A DNA stretch of 64,000 bases, from positions 3,596,001-3,660,000 of the forward strand of contig NZ_OCMY01000001.1 of assembly GCF_900215435.1 (NCBI RefSeq), in the 5' to 3' direction. Position 1 is the stretch's first letter; each line of letters begins with the position of its first letter. A program made the translations under genes and the position numbers. Source of the DNA: Candidatus Pantoea floridensis. Lineage in GTDB: Bacteria > Pseudomonadota > Gammaproteobacteria > Enterobacterales > Enterobacteriaceae. This document shows, one piece after another, positions 1 through 9,495 of this stretch. The notes beneath the pieces are model-generated. The model saw only the letters and a program-made list of their open reading frames with translations. It was not told where the DNA came from and made no database searches.

Positions 1-2
1 TC

Positions 3-767
3 ATTGTTGGTAACAACGTTAAATCCCTCAAATCTACCGGTCGCGCGGTTGCCAGGCTCTTCGTAGGTCGACGTTATAACAAAGCGGTCTACATGGATCT
101 GATGGCGATGCTGTTTTTGCTGCTGACCAAAAGCCGCGTGCATGGCCTGATGACGCTGGAGAAGGATATTGAAGATCCGCAGAACAGCGAGATTCTCAGC
201 GCCTATCCACGTCTGATGAGCGATCCGATGCTCAGCAACTTCGTCATGGACTACTTCCGCCTGATGATTGGCGGCAGCATGAATTCGCATGAGATCGAAG
301 CGTTGATGGACGAAGAGATCGAAACCTGTGAAGAGGAGCTGGAAGTCCCGGCGCAGAGCCTGAATAACGTCGGCGATGCGTTTCCGGCTTTCGGTATTGT
401 CGCGGCGGTAATGGGCGTGGTGAACGCGCTGGCCGCAGCCGATCGTCCTGCTGCTGAGCTGGGCATGCTGATTGCCCACGCGCTGGTGGGGACCTTCCTC
501 GGTATTCTGATTGCTTACGGCTTTGTTCTGCCGCTGGCCACGCTGCTGCGCCAGAAAAGTAGCGATCAGGTGAAGATTTTGCAGTGCATCAAAGTCACGC
601 TGCTCTCCAGCCTGAACGGTTACGCGCCGCAGATTGCGGTGGAATTTGGCCGTAAGACCATTTACACCAGCGAACGTCCCTCTTTTGAAGAGCTGGAAGA
701 GCACGTGCGCGAAGTGAAATCGAACGCCAGCCTGAAATCCAAACCCTCGGATGCAGCTGCCGCATGA
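3..767 (+). CDS. motA: MotA flagellar stator protein (5' end outside window)
   Basis: Stator subunit of the flagellar motor; with MotB it forms the inner-membrane proton channel that drives rotation. The open frame runs from the window edge (first codons read IVGNNVKSLK), so roughly the first 45 residues of a protein of about 295 are missing. It keeps the cytoplasmic loop with the EIEALMDEEIETCEEE stretch and the last two membrane segments (PAFGIVAAVMGVV and GTFLGILIAYGFVLP), with the conserved prolines of the proton path. The stop codon overlaps the motB start as ATGA, so the two are translationally coupled. Identity is secure from the match to enterobacterial MotA. Confidence 0.96.
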   Translation: MVGNNVKSLKSTGRAVARLFVGRRYNKAVYMDLMAMLFLLLTKSRVHGLMTLEKDIEDPQNSEILSAYPRLMSDPMLSNFVMDYFRLMIGGSMNSHEIEALMDEEIETCEEELEVPAQSLNNVGDAFPAFGIVAAVMGVVNALAAADRPAAELGMLIAHALVGTFLGILIAYGFVLPLATLLRQKSSDQVKILQCIKVTLLSSLNGYAPQIAVEFGRKTIYTSERPSFEELEEHVREVKSNASLKSKPSDAAAA

Positions 768-1681
768 AAAAAGATACGCCGATTATTGTCCGCAAGCGCA
801 AGAAGCATAAACACGCGCACCATGGCGGCACCTGGAAGATCGCTTACGCCGACTTTATGACCGCCATGATGGCGTTCTTTTTAGTGATGTGGCTGCTGTC
901 GCAATCCGATCCCACGCAGCGTGAGCAGATAGCCGATTACTTTCGCGTGCCGTTAAAACCCGCCCTGGCGCAAGGCAATAAAACCAGCCTGAGCGACAGC
1001 GTGATCCCCGGCGGCGGTGACGATCTGGTAAAAAAAGATGGCGAAGTCTTTAAAAAGCAGATGGATGCGGTGAGCCGCCAGCAGGCGCTGGAAAGTCTGC
1101 GGCAGGCGAAGAAAAAGCTGCAGCAGATGATTCAAACCGATCCGCGGCTGAACAACTTCAAATCCAATATTTTGCTCACCCTTACCAACGATGGGCTGCT
1201 GATCCAGATTACCGATTCGCAAAATCGACCGATGTTTAAGATTGGTAGCGAAATACCGGAATCCTATATGAACGGCATCCTGCAAGCGCTGGTGCCGTTG
1301 CTGAATGAGCTGCCTAACAAGATCAGTCTGACCGGTCACACCGATTCACTGCCGTATTCGGGCGGCGTCGGCGGCTATAGCAATTGGGAGCTCTCCACCG
1401 GCCGTGCCAATGCGGTTCGTCGTGTGCTGGTGAGCGCCGGATTGAGTGATGAACGCTTCCTGCGCGTCATCGGCAATGCCAGCCACTTGCCGTTAGAGGA
1501 TGTGGCACCAGACGATCCGCGCAATCGCCGCATCAGTATTCTGGTGTTGAGCCGCAGTAAAGAGCAGGCGATCCGTAGCGAAACCCGCAGCGTGCAGCCG
1601 GTACCCGAGGTGCCGGAAATGGCAGAAATTAACGGCGCTCAGCTGAAAGAGGTTCAGGGTTACACCGATGGACGTGAATGA
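764..1681 (+). CDS. motB: MotB flagellar stator protein
   Basis: Peptidoglycan-anchored stator partner of MotA, 305 residues, close to the E. coli length of 308. After a basic, His-rich cytoplasmic tail comes one membrane helix beginning AYADFMTAMMAFF, in which Asp30 is the proton-binding residue of the family. The C-terminal half (about residues 160-265) is an OmpA-like peptidoglycan-binding domain with the TGHTDSLPY segment. Starts inside the motA stop codon (ATGA) and overlaps the start of cheA by 14 nt, as expected for one mot-che transcript. Confidence 0.97.
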   Translation: MKKDTPIIVRKRKKHKHAHHGGTWKIAYADFMTAMMAFFLVMWLLSQSDPTQREQIADYFRVPLKPALAQGNKTSLSDSVIPGGGDDLVKKDGEVFKKQMDAVSRQQALESLRQAKKKLQQMIQTDPRLNNFKSNILLTLTNDGLLIQITDSQNRPMFKIGSEIPESYMNGILQALVPLLNELPNKISLTGHTDSLPYSGGVGGYSNWELSTGRANAVRRVLVSAGLSDERFLRVIGNASHLPLEDVAPDDPRNRRISILVLSRSKEQAIRSETRSVQPVPEVPEMAEINGAQLKEVQGYTDGRE

Positions 1682-3599
1682 TTTTTCGCAGATTTTCTTC
1701 AGTGAGGCGGAAGAGCTGCTGGCGGATATGGAGCAGCATCTGCTCCAGCTGGATCTGGCTTCGCCGGACAAAGAGCAGCTTAACGCGATTTTCCGCGCGG
1801 CCCACTCGCTGAAAGGCGGCGCGGGCACGTTTGGCTTCAGTGCGCTGCAGCAAACCACCCATCTGCTGGAAAACCTGCTGGACGAGGCGCGCAGCGGCAA
1901 GCTGATGCTCAACCGTAACCACATTAACCTGTTTCTGGAAAGTAAAGACATTATGCAAGCGCAGCTGGAAGCGTATCAGTCTTCGCAGGAGCCCGATGAG
2001 GCGAGTTTTCACTATATTTGTCAGGCGCTGCGTGAGATTGCCTTGCTGGAGCAGGGCGAGCCGGTAACGCCACCCGCGGCGGCGGTGGTCGCTGCCAGCC
2101 CCGTTCCGGCGCAGAGCGGTGATGAGTCGCTTTTACGCGTTACCCTCAGCGCGGTTGAGCCCCGTGAACAGACACTGCTTCGTGAAGAGCTGCAGCATCT
2201 TGGCACAATCATGCAGGTGGAAAGCCTCGGCAACAGCATGACCGTGGATCTGCTCACCAGCGTCACCGCCGAGGAGATCTCTGCGGTGCTCTGCTTTGTG
2301 CTGGACGACACGCAGATCCTAATTGAATCGACAGCGGCAGCGGAAGTGAGCGCGCCAGCGCCCGTTATCGCACCGCCTCCGGTGGTGGCAGAAAAACCTG
2401 CGCCAGCAGTTGCTGCCGCTGCGCCGCGTGCGGCGAATCAGGAATCAAGCAGCATTCGCGTGGCGGTCAGTAAAGTTGACCAGATCATCAATCAGGTTGG
2501 CGAGCTGATCATCACCCAGGCGATGTTGTCACAGCTCACCAATTCGCTCGAGCCCGGCAGCTACGACAGGTTGCAAAACTGCGTGGCGCAGATGGAGCGG
2601 AATACGCGTGAGCTGCAGGAATCGGTGATGTCGATCCGCATGATGCCGATGGATTACGTGTTCAGCCGCTTCCCGCGCCTGGTGCACGATTTGGGTTCGC
2701 GCCTCAATAAGCAGGTGGAGTTGACGCTAAAGGGCGGATCGGCCGAACTGGATAAGAGCCTGATTGAACGCATTATCGATCCGCTGACGCATCTGGTGCG
2801 TAACAGTCTCGATCACGGTATCGAATCCCCCGAAGAACGTCTGGCGAAAGGCAAACCGGCGTGCGGCAATTTAACGCTTTCGGCGGAACATCACGGTGGC
2901 AACATCGTGATAAAAGTGACGGACGACGGTGCTGGTCTGAACCGTGAAAAAATCCTCGCTAAGGCGCGCTCGCAAGGGATGAACGTCAGCGAGACGATCA
3001 GTGATGACGACGTGTGGATGCTGATTTTTGCTGCCGGTTTCTCTACCGCCGAAAGCGTCACCGATGTCTCAGGACGCGGGGTGGGCATGGACGTGGTGCG
3101 GCGAAATATTCTGGCGATGGGCGGCCATGTGGATATTCACTCCCGCACCGGAGAAGGCAGCACGATCAGCATTTTCCTGCCGCTGACGCTGGCGATTCTC
3201 GACGGCATGCTGGTGAAAGTGGCCGATGAAATCTATGTGCTGCCGCTGGGCGCCGTCATGGAATCCCTGCAGCCGAAAGAAGAGATGATCTGCCGCTTTG
3301 TCGGTGAAGAGCGCCTATTGCAGGTGCGCGGTGAGTATCTGCCGCTGGTGCTGTTGCGTCAGCGCTTCGCGGTCAATGGCGACGCGCACAGCGACGATGG
3401 CATTGTGGTGATTGTGCAGAGCGCGGGCGTCCGCTATGCGCTGTGGGTCGATCAACTACTCGGCCAGCAACAGGTGGTGGTGAAAAACCTTGAGCAGAAC
3501 TACCGCAAAGTGAAAGGCGTATCGGCCGCGACGATTCTTGGTGACGGCAGCGTGGCACTGATTCTGGATGTGGTTGAGCTTTCGACCCTTAACGATTAG
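1668..3599 (+). CDS. cheA: CheA chemotaxis histidine kinase
   Basis: Central kinase of chemotaxis; it autophosphorylates and passes phosphate to CheY and CheB. The 643 residues show the family order: an HPt (P1) domain with His46 in [14 protein letters not shown], a CheY/CheB-binding P2 region between Ala/Pro-rich linkers (about 135-265), a dimerisation domain, an ATPase domain with [11 protein letters not shown] (N box) and VTDDGAGLN (G1 box), and a C-terminal CheW-like P5 domain. The start codon lies inside the end of motB. No truncation is visible. Confidence 0.97.
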   Translation: MDVNDFSQIFFSEAEELLADMEQHLLQLDLASPDKEQLNAIFRAAHSLKGGAGTFGFSALQQTTHLLENLLDEARSGKLMLNRNHINLFLESKDIMQAQLEAYQSSQEPDEASFHYICQALREIALLEQGEPVTPPAAAVVAASPVPAQSGDESLLRVTLSAVEPREQTLLREELQHLGTIMQVESLGNSMTVDLLTSVTAEEISAVLCFVLDDTQILIESTAAAEVSAPAPVIAPPPVVAEKPAPAVAAAAPRAANQESSSIRVAVSKVDQIINQVGELIITQAMLSQLTNSLEPGSYDRLQNCVAQMERNTRELQESVMSIRMMPMDYVFSRFPRLVHDLGSRLNKQVELTLKGGSAELDKSLIERIIDPLTHLVRNSLDHGIESPEERLAKGKPACGNLTLSAEHHGGNIVIKVTDDGAGLNREKILAKARSQGMNVSETISDDDVWMLIFAAGFSTAESVTDVSGRGVGMDVVRRNILAMGGHVDIHSRTGEGSTISIFLPLTLAILDGMLVKVADEIYVLPLGAVMESLQPKEEMICRFVGEERLLQVRGEYLPLVLLRQRFAVNGDAHSDDGIVVIVQSAGVRYALWVDQLLGQQQVVVKNLEQNYRKVKGVSAATILGDGSVALILDVVELSTLND

Positions 3600-3646
3600 C
3601 AGCAAACGCTCGCGCGCCAACGCGCGGGTGTGGAAGGAGTTTTAGC

Positions 3647-4141
3647 ATGTCAGTTTCCCTGGCCAACAAAGACGCCGTGGCGCAAGAGTATTTAGTTTTC
3701 CGTCTCGGCGACGAAGAGTATGGCATTGATATTCTCAAGGTACAGGAGATACGCGGTTGCGATCGCGCCACGCGTATCCCCAACTCGCCAGATTTTATTA
3801 CCGGCGTGACCAATCTGCGCGGCGTCATCGTGCCAATCATCGATTTACGTTTGCGTTTTCATTTGCCCGTTACGGAAGATGATAAAGACACGGTGGTGAT
3901 TGTCCTGAACTTTGGCGATCGCATTGTGGGCATCGTGGTGGATGGCGTGGTGGACGTGCTGTCACTGGAAGCCGATCAGATCAGACCTACACCCGACTTC
4001 ACCTCGGTGCTTTCCAGTGATTATCTGCTGGGCCTTGGCGTGATCGACACCCGCATGATCATCCTGGTTAACATTGGTAAACTGCTGAGTCGCGAAGAGA
4101 TGGAATTGATGGATTCCCTCGTCGACGGCCAGCCACGCTAA
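3647..4141 (+). CDS. cheW: CheW chemotaxis coupling protein
   Basis: Adaptor that links chemoreceptors to CheA, 164 residues, essentially one CheW/SH3-like domain ([19 protein letters not shown] near the start; [20 protein letters not shown] in the middle). A ribosome site (AAGGAG) precedes the ATG after a 47-nt gap from cheA. In E. coli cheW is followed by receptor genes and cheRBYZ; here the next gene is cbl, so this cluster ends at cheW. Confidence 0.96.
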   Translation: MSVSLANKDAVAQEYLVFRLGDEEYGIDILKVQEIRGCDRATRIPNSPDFITGVTNLRGVIVPIIDLRLRFHLPVTEDDKDTVVIVLNFGDRIVGIVVDGVVDVLSLEADQIRPTPDFTSVLSSDYLLGLGVIDTRMIILVNIGKLLSREEMELMDSLVDGQPR

Positions 4142-4164
4142 GTCACACGTTCATTACTTACGCT

Positions 4165-4204
4165 GTAGCGGCGCAATTTATGGCGCAATGCCGTGCGCCG
4201 CTAC
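4165..4204. repeat. Long inverted repeat after cheW, REP-like
   Basis: Perfect 11-bp arms GTAGCGGCGCA (4165-4175) and TGCGCCGCTAC (4194-4204) enclose an 18-nt loop that itself contains an ATTTATGGCGC segment resembling the REP core seen elsewhere in the window. It sits 24 bp after the cheW stop codon and may act as a transcript end or 3' stabiliser; there is no U-run. Confidence 0.55.
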
Positions 4205-4348
4205 CCTGCGTAATGCCTGTCAGCTATTCACCTCCCATCGCCTTCCCTTATTACTATTCCGCATAACACACCGTTTTTTATTATTTGTTGCAATCACACC
4301 AACTTCATAACATGGACGAAACAGGGGCAGGAATCAGGAGAAAAGGGT

Positions 4349-5308
4349 GTGAATTTCCAGCAACTTAAAATTATACGTGAAGCGGCCCGTTGCGAGTTCA
4401 ACCTGACTGAAGTGGCGAATACGCTGTTTACTTCCCAATCCGGGGTAAGCCGCCATATTCGCGATCTGGAAGATGAGCTGGGCGTGGAAATTTTTATTCG
4501 TCGTGGCAAGCGACTCCTCGGCATGACCGAGCCGGGCAAAGCGTTGTTGACCATTGCTGAACGCATCCTTGATGAAGCGGGCAAAGTACGCCGCTTAGCG
4601 GATGTGTTTACCAATGAAACCAGCGGCGTGCTGACTATCGCTACCACCCATACCCAGGCGCGTTACAGTTTGCCGCGCGTGATTAAAGCGTTTCGACAGC
4701 TCTATCCGAACGTGCGTCTCGAGCTGAATCAGGGGTCGCCGCAGGAGATTGTCGCCATGCTGTTGGCCGGTGAAGCCGATATCGGTATTGCCTCCGAGCA
4801 GTTGGTGAACAACAGCAGCCTTGCGGCGTTTCCCTGGTTCAGCTGGCATCACTCGCTGCTGGTGCCGCACGATCACGAGCTGCTGCAGCATCAGCCGGTG
4901 ACGCTTGCCAGCCTTAGCCGCTATCCGCTGATCACCTATCGTCAGGGCATTACCGGCCGTTCGCGCGTCGATCGTGCCTTCCAGGCGGCAGGACTCAGGC
5001 CGGATATCGTGCTCAGCGCGCAGGATTCCGACGTGGTGAAAACCTACGTTGAGCTGGGCCTTGGCGTGGGTATTCTCGCCGATCAGGCGTGTGATATTTA
5101 CGAAGGCGAAGATCTGGTAAAAATCGATACGCACCATCTTTTTGATGCCAATACCGTATGGCTGGGACTGAAGCGCGGACAACTACAGCGCAACTACGTG
5201 TGGCAGTTCCTCGAGCTGTGTAACGCTAATCTGTCGCTGGAGGAGATCAAGCGTCAGGCGCTCTCCTACGAAACCGAGAACGAACCGGCCATCGATTTCC
5301 AGATCTGA
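4349..5308 (+). CDS. cbl: Cbl, CysB-like LysR regulator of sulfur assimilation
   Basis: LysR-type activator that in E. coli turns on the tau and ssu alkanesulfonate genes under sulfate starvation and is related to CysB. The 319-residue protein matches E. coli Cbl nearly line by line: N-terminal helix-turn-helix with NFQQLKIIREAARCEFNLTE and LFTSQSGVSRHIRDLEDELG, then the effector domain with IATTHTQARYSLPRVI and ITYRQGITGRSR. Translation starts at a GTG with GGAG 8 nt upstream. It is monocistronic here, downstream of cheW rather than next to nac as in E. coli. None of the operons it would control is adjacent, although an SsuABC-like transporter lies near the other end of the window. Confidence 0.93.
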   Translation: MNFQQLKIIREAARCEFNLTEVANTLFTSQSGVSRHIRDLEDELGVEIFIRRGKRLLGMTEPGKALLTIAERILDEAGKVRRLADVFTNETSGVLTIATTHTQARYSLPRVIKAFRQLYPNVRLELNQGSPQEIVAMLLAGEADIGIASEQLVNNSSLAAFPWFSWHHSLLVPHDHELLQHQPVTLASLSRYPLITYRQGITGRSRVDRAFQAAGLRPDIVLSAQDSDVVKTYVELGLGVGILADQACDIYEGEDLVKIDTHHLFDANTVWLGLKRGQLQRNYVWQFLELCNANLSLEEIKRQALSYETENEPAIDFQI

Positions 5309-5318
5309 TTGTACTTTT

Positions 5319-5348
5319 CCCTCACCCTCTCCGGCTGGCCGGAGAGGG
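5319..5348. repeat. GC-rich palindrome (CCCTCTCC...GGAGAGGG family)
   Basis: An imperfect palindrome with arms CCCTCTCCGGC and GCCGGAGAGGG, preceded by CCCTCA, lies 11 bp after the cbl stop. It belongs to the same family as the pair at 25593-25629 and 25677-25712. It can fold in RNA and may protect or end the cbl transcript. Confidence 0.6.
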
Positions 5349-5473
5349 AACCAAGCCCTGCGGCCTGTTCATGGCGCACGCATCGCTAATCACCCTTGAC
5401 CGGGTTTGCCATAGTTACTCTCTTTGCCCGGTGAGGTTTCATTGGGCCTATTCACATTGAAGGGGACGTTACT

Positions 5474-6316
5474 ATGGCTTCAACAACTACGCCAGTTTGG
5501 TTCATTTCAGGCTGTTCAACCGGTTTTGGTCGCGAGCTGGCGCAGCAGACCATTGCGCGCGGCTTCAACACGGTTGTTACCGCACGTGATGTATCAAAAG
5601 TGCAGGATTTAGTGAGCGGACACGATAACGCGCTGGCGCTGGCGCTGGATGTTACCGATCAGGCCAGCATCGAACAGGCCGTGAACGCAGCGCTGGCGAA
5701 ATTCGGTAGCGTTGATGTGCTGGTTAATAACGCCGGTTACGGGTATCAAAGTTCGGTGGAAGAGGGTGAAGAGAAAGAGATTCGCGCCCAGTTTGATGCC
5801 AACGTGTTTGGCCTGTTCGCGCTAACCCGCGCGGTGCTGCCTGCCATGCGCAAAGCGCGCAGCGGCCATATCATCAATATCACCTCGGTCGCTGGTTTTA
5901 TTGGCTTCGCCAGCTCGGGCTACTATTCGGCGAGCAAACATGCGGTGGAAGGGTGGTCTGACTCGCTGGCGCTAGAAACCGCACCGCTGGGCATTCACGT
6001 TACCTGCGTCGAACCTGGCCCGTTCCGCACCGATTGGGCCGGTCGCTCGCTGCATCAAACCCCCAGCAAGCTGCCGGAATATGCTGAAACCGCGGCAGCG
6101 CGCATGAAATCCACCTCAGAATACAGCGGCACCCAGGCGGGCGATCCGGCTCGCGCAGCCAGTGCGATGATCGCCATCACCGAACACGCCAATCCACCGC
6201 GCCATCTGGTGATGGGCGCATGGGGTTACGACGCGGTGACCAATAAATTGAAAGAGCGCCTGACGCAGATCGAAGCGTGGAAACAAACCTCGATTGAGAC
6301 GGATTTTCCATCGTAA
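5474..6316 (+). CDS. Short-chain dehydrogenase/reductase
   Basis: Classical SDR oxidoreductase of 280 residues, one Rossmann domain. The cofactor loop reads SGCSTGFGR (residues 12-20) in place of the canonical TGxxxGIG, followed by NNAG at 85-88, the catalytic Ser near 138 (NITSVAG) and Tyr151/Lys155 (YYSASKHAVEG). The TARD after strand 2 favours NADP(H). GGGGAC before the ATG at 5474 is a modest ribosome site. It stands alone between cbl and a REP pair. The substrate cannot be told from sequence; related proteins are annotated only as oxidoreductases. Confidence 0.85.
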   Translation: MASTTTPVWFISGCSTGFGRELAQQTIARGFNTVVTARDVSKVQDLVSGHDNALALALDVTDQASIEQAVNAALAKFGSVDVLVNNAGYGYQSSVEEGEEKEIRAQFDANVFGLFALTRAVLPAMRKARSGHIINITSVAGFIGFASSGYYSASKHAVEGWSDSLALETAPLGIHVTCVEPGPFRTDWAGRSLHQTPSKLPEYAETAAARMKSTSEYSGTQAGDPARAASAMIAITEHANPPRHLVMGAWGYDAVTNKLKERLTQIEAWKQTSIETDFPS

Positions 6317-6335
6317 ACAGATCTCTGCGTTGCTT

Positions 6336-6392
6336 GTAGGGTGCGCATTAATGCGCACCTGGTAATGTGGTCGCCATTCATGGCGACCCTAC
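6336..6392. repeat. Pair of REP palindromes beside the RAYT gene
   Basis: Two units in opposite orientation: GTAGGG followed by TGCGCATTAATGCGCA (6336-6359), and GTCGCCATTCATGGCGAC followed by CCTAC (6369-6392). Each is a near-perfect palindrome with a GTAGG/CCTAC tail at one end. The second overlaps the original stop codon of the transposase remnant, as expected for REPs that bracket a RAYT gene. Confidence 0.85.
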
Positions 6393-6844
6393 GGTTTTCC
6401 AGATACATACAACCTGTCCAGTTCCCATTTCATGGGATTCTCTTCAATATATCTGCGGATGTTCAGTAATTAGTGTTCATCCCGAATTACGCGATCATAA
6501 AAGCTGCGCTGCCATACCTTTATCCCAGTTTCACGCGTTATCTCCGCTTTAAACCAATTAACAATATTCAGCAGGGACCGATGTGTGCTTTCATTTAGCC
6601 AAATAATGCCATGCAGGTGATTCGGCATCAGGACAACGGCATCAAGGGTTATCGCGGTATCGCGTTGTGATAAGGCCTGCCAGGCTTTAATGGCATAATC
6701 CCCAATCGGCGTGAGGCAGAATTCTGTTGCGATGAATAGGCCAAATAAAGGTGCGCGGCGATGGCAAACCAGGGTGATGAAATAGGCGCCGTTGGTGCGG
6801 TAATCATGATTTTTCAAGCGTGGATATTTACGGTTCTTCATCAT
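6389..6844 (-). pseudogene. REP-associated tyrosine transposase (RAYT), interrupted by an in-frame stop
   Basis: RAYTs are single-copy Y1/HUH-type transposases thought to mobilise REP palindromes. The open part (6844 down to 6470, 124 residues) has the family start NRKYPRLKNHDYRTNGAYFIT and the metal-binding HUH motif in VLMPNHLHGIIW. It ends at a TAA after the motif VWQRSFYDRVIRDEH. Reading on in the same frame gives 26 more codons (LLNIRRYIEENPMKWELDRL and 6 more residues), the expected RAYT C-terminus, up to a TAG at 6389-6391 inside a REP. A single nonsense change therefore removes the C-terminal helix. AAGGAGG precedes the paired ATGs at 6844/6841; the second is better spaced. REPs lie at both ends. 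Confidence 0.85.
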
Positions 6845-6956
6845 GGCCTCCTTGCCGACATAATATTATTTTATTTGCGGCGAGAAGGCGATGAAGGTTG
6901 TTTAATTTTGAGGGACGTATTCAGAGTTAATTTATTGCGCGTGGAGCGGTTATTCA

Positions 6957-7013
6957 GGTCGCCATAAATGACGACCCTACACCGAGACCGTAGGGGCGCC
7001 ATTTATGGCGACC
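6957..7013. repeat. Pair of REP palindromes upstream of the RAYT remnant
   Basis: GTCGCCATAAATGACGAC with CCTAC tail (6957-6980, one mismatch in the palindrome) and GTAGGGG plus CGCCATTTATGGCG (6990-7013), in opposite orientation and 9 bp apart. They lie between the 5' end of the RAYT gene and the 3' end of the GGDEF/EAL gene. Confidence 0.85.
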
Positions 7014-7027
7014 TGGTATTCTGGCGA

Positions 7028-9223
7028 TCACACCATCTTCTCTATCTCTTCGAACGGCACGGCGTGGCTGAACAAATACCCCTGCAGCTGGTTGCAGCCG
7101 GCATCAGCCAGCGCATTCTTTTGCCCTTCGGTTTCAACTCCTTCGGCGGTGACCGTTAAGCCCATGGCGTGGCCCAACCGCACCACCGATTCAACAATCG
7201 CGGTGGAGTTCTGCGCCACGCCGAGCGACTGCGTAAATGAACGGTCGATTTTGATCTTATCCACCGGGAAGGTGCTGAGGTAATTGAGGCTGGAATAACC
7301 GGTACCAAAATCATCCAGCGCAATGCGGAAACCGGCTTCGCGCAGCGCGATAATGCTATTGCGCGCTTCATGTTCATCCTCAATCAGCACACCTTCAGTG
7401 ATCTCCAGCTCCATTTGTGTGGGATCGGCACCTTCTTCCCGCACAATTTCAACAATGCGCTCAACAAAATTGCTGGCGCGAAACTGTACCGGCGAAACAT
7501 TCACCGCCACAACGATATCGGGCAGTCTGAGCGCGGTTTTACAGGCTTCACGTAGCACCCACTCGCCAAGCGGAATAATCATGCCGGTCTCTTCGGCAAT
7601 GGCAATGAAATCACCCGGCGAGACATCGCCTCGTTCGGCGTGATGCCAGCGCAGCAGCGCCTCAAGGCCTACCACGCGCTGGCCGCTGATATCCATCAGC
7701 GGCTGATACCACACCGCCAGACCGTCCCATTTCACCAGCGCCTGACGCAAATCCGCCGCCATTTGCTGGCGCGTGCGCAGCGATTCATCCATCACTTTCT
7801 CAAACTGACGATACTGGCCGCGTCCGTGATTTTTTGCTTCATACAGCGCGATATCCGCTTTTCGCATCAGCTCAAGCCGATCGATGCCATCCTTCGGTGC
7901 CAGCGCCAGACCGACGCTTACGCCGACCCATAATTCACTGCCCACCCATTGATATGGCTCGCTGAGGCGAGCAATGATGCGGTTCGCCAGCGATTGCACC
8001 TGGCCAATATTCTCAACATCCGGCATGACAATAATGAACTCGTCGCCGCCAATACGACCGACCGTATCGCTGGCGCGCACGATGTCATTGAGACGGCGCG
8101 CCACCTCCATGATCATTTCGTCGCCCGCGTGATGACCGTAGGTATCATTGATGTTTTTAAAACGATCCAGATCCAGCAGCAGCAGCGCCACGCGCTGGTC
8201 GTGGCGTCCGGCCAGCGCCAGCGCCTGGGTTAAACGATCTTCCACCAGCGAACGATTCGGTAAACCGGTCAGCACATCATGAAACGCCAGATGCTGTGCC
8301 TGCGCTTCACTGGCGCCCAGTTGCAATAACGACTGCGACAGTTTCAGCGACGAGGTCCAGATACGCCGTACCATAAACAGGCACAGCAGCGTGATTAACA
8401 TCACCGACAGCAGCGTTGAAGGACCGATGGTGCGCAGCATCTGAGCGCCAGGCTTGTCCGGCTGCCAGCTAAGATAGCCGACGGGATTGCCCTGCTGAGA
8501 ATTGAGCAGGTAGCGCGCTTTGGTTTTTCCCGCCGGTTCAGTGTCGCTAAAGTGCAGCTGCCGCAGCTGGCTGCGATCGGAGAGATTACGCAAATAGCCA
8601 TCATCAAGGAATTTAATGCTCACCAGGCGATAGCGTCCCGCCTGTTTCGTGCTGCTGATGTCACCCACCGCCAGCGCGGCGGCGCGTTGACCGATGCGCA
8701 CAAAATCAGCGCGATCGGCAGGACCCGCCGCCACATCGCTGCTGAGCACCAGCGGACTCTGCAGCATCTCGTGCAAATAAGGGCCCACGCGCTTATCGGG
8801 CACCGGTTGGCCGTTGCGCCAGACATTAACCAGCTGATTATCGCGATCCAGTAAGATCACCAGCTGGTGGTCAAACATGTCATACAGCCAGCCGCCGACA
8901 TTTTGCGTCAGCCAGCTTTGGTCGGGATGCGCTAACGCCAGCTGATCGGCCAGCGGTGACCAGCGCGTCAGGCTGCGCAGCTGGCGCAGATGCTCACTGA
9001 GACTTTGCGCGAAGGAAGCCTCAATCATACGCTGCTGCTGATCGCGTGCTTCATTGTTGGTGAGCGAGGTCCCCCAGAACAGACCCATCCCCGCGCCGGC
9101 AAAGGTCAGGAGTAAAATAGCCATCAGCGGCAAAATAACTTCACGGACAAAGTTACGGCGAAAACCATCCGATAGTTTTAATGCGTTAATCATTTTGAAA
9201 TTCGCCTGACAAGAAGGGTTCAT
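7028..9223 (-). CDS. Membrane-bound GGDEF/EAL protein with CHASE4-like sensor
   Basis: Predicted cyclic-di-GMP turnover enzyme of 731 residues. Membrane helix 1 (about 29-50), a periplasmic region of about 215 residues that looks like a CHASE4 sensor (LLDRDNQLVNVW...), helix 2 (about 267-286), then GGDEF and EAL domains. The cyclase site is intact (GGDEF 392-396) and an RxxD inhibitory site (RASD, 383-386) sits the canonical five residues ahead of it; the EAL signature is present at 521-523, followed by DDFGTGYSSL. Both domains look active, so the net direction cannot be told. An internal ATG at residue 11 is an alternative start. It is monocistronic and could link to motility through c-di-GMP (inference). 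Confidence 0.9.
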   Translation of the reverse strand: MNPSCQANFKMINALKLSDGFRRNFVREVILPLMAILLLTFAGAGMGLFWGTSLTNNEARDQQQRMIEASFAQSLSEHLRQLRSLTRWSPLADQLALAHPDQSWLTQNVGGWLYDMFDHQLVILLDRDNQLVNVWRNGQPVPDKRVGPYLHEMLQSPLVLSSDVAAGPADRADFVRIGQRAAALAVGDISSTKQAGRYRLVSIKFLDDGYLRNLSDRSQLRQLHFSDTEPAGKTKARYLLNSQQGNPVGYLSWQPDKPGAQMLRTIGPSTLLSVMLITLLCLFMVRRIWTSSLKLSQSLLQLGASEAQAQHLAFHDVLTGLPNRSLVEDRLTQALALAGRHDQRVALLLLDLDRFKNINDTYGHHAGDEMIMEVARRLNDIVRASDTVGRIGGDEFIIVMPDVENIGQVQSLANRIIARLSEPYQWVGSELWVGVSVGLALAPKDGIDRLELMRKADIALYEAKNHGRGQYRQFEKVMDESLRTRQQMAADLRQALVKWDGLAVWYQPLMDISGQRVVGLEALLRWHHAERGDVSPGDFIAIAEETGMIIPLGEWVLREACKTALRLPDIVVAVNVSPVQFRASNFVERIVEIVREEGADPTQMELEITEGVLIEDEHEARNSIIALREAGFRIALDDFGTGYSSLNYLSTFPVDKIKIDRSFTQSLGVAQNSTAIVESVVRLGHAMGLTVTAEGVETEGQKNALADAGCNQLQGYLFSHAVPFEEIEKMV

Positions 9224-9394
9224 CTTTTAACTTAGCAGAACTTACCCAGGCTGCACGGAGTAAGGGAAGCGATAAGTCAGTGAAAATGGGCGCAAATTTT
9301 TTGAATATGGTCACAAAGGAAACAGTTAAAGATAGTTTATTGAATTAACCCGCTTTGCCCCGCGTTCCTCCTGCCGTAAAGCAAATTCATCTTT

Positions 9395-9423
9395 GCGTCA
9401 TTGAGCCGTCACGGCGCTGTCAT
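9395..9423 (+). promoter_or_regulatory. Pho box array upstream of phnF
   Basis: Three PhoB-type heptamers in register at 11-bp steps: GCGTCAT (9395-9401), CCGTCAC (9406-9412) and CTGTCAT (9417-9423), each separated by 4 bp. The last is a perfect CTGTCAT half-site. This is the architecture of a Pho box, and it sits about 70 bp before phnF, fitting phosphate-starvation control of the C-P lyase genes. Confidence 0.8.
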
Positions 9424-9495
9424 CTACCGCCCGCAATGTAATCGCCATCCCGCAGCGAGCGTCGCTGCACTCCTCAACCACATGAGGTATTGAGC

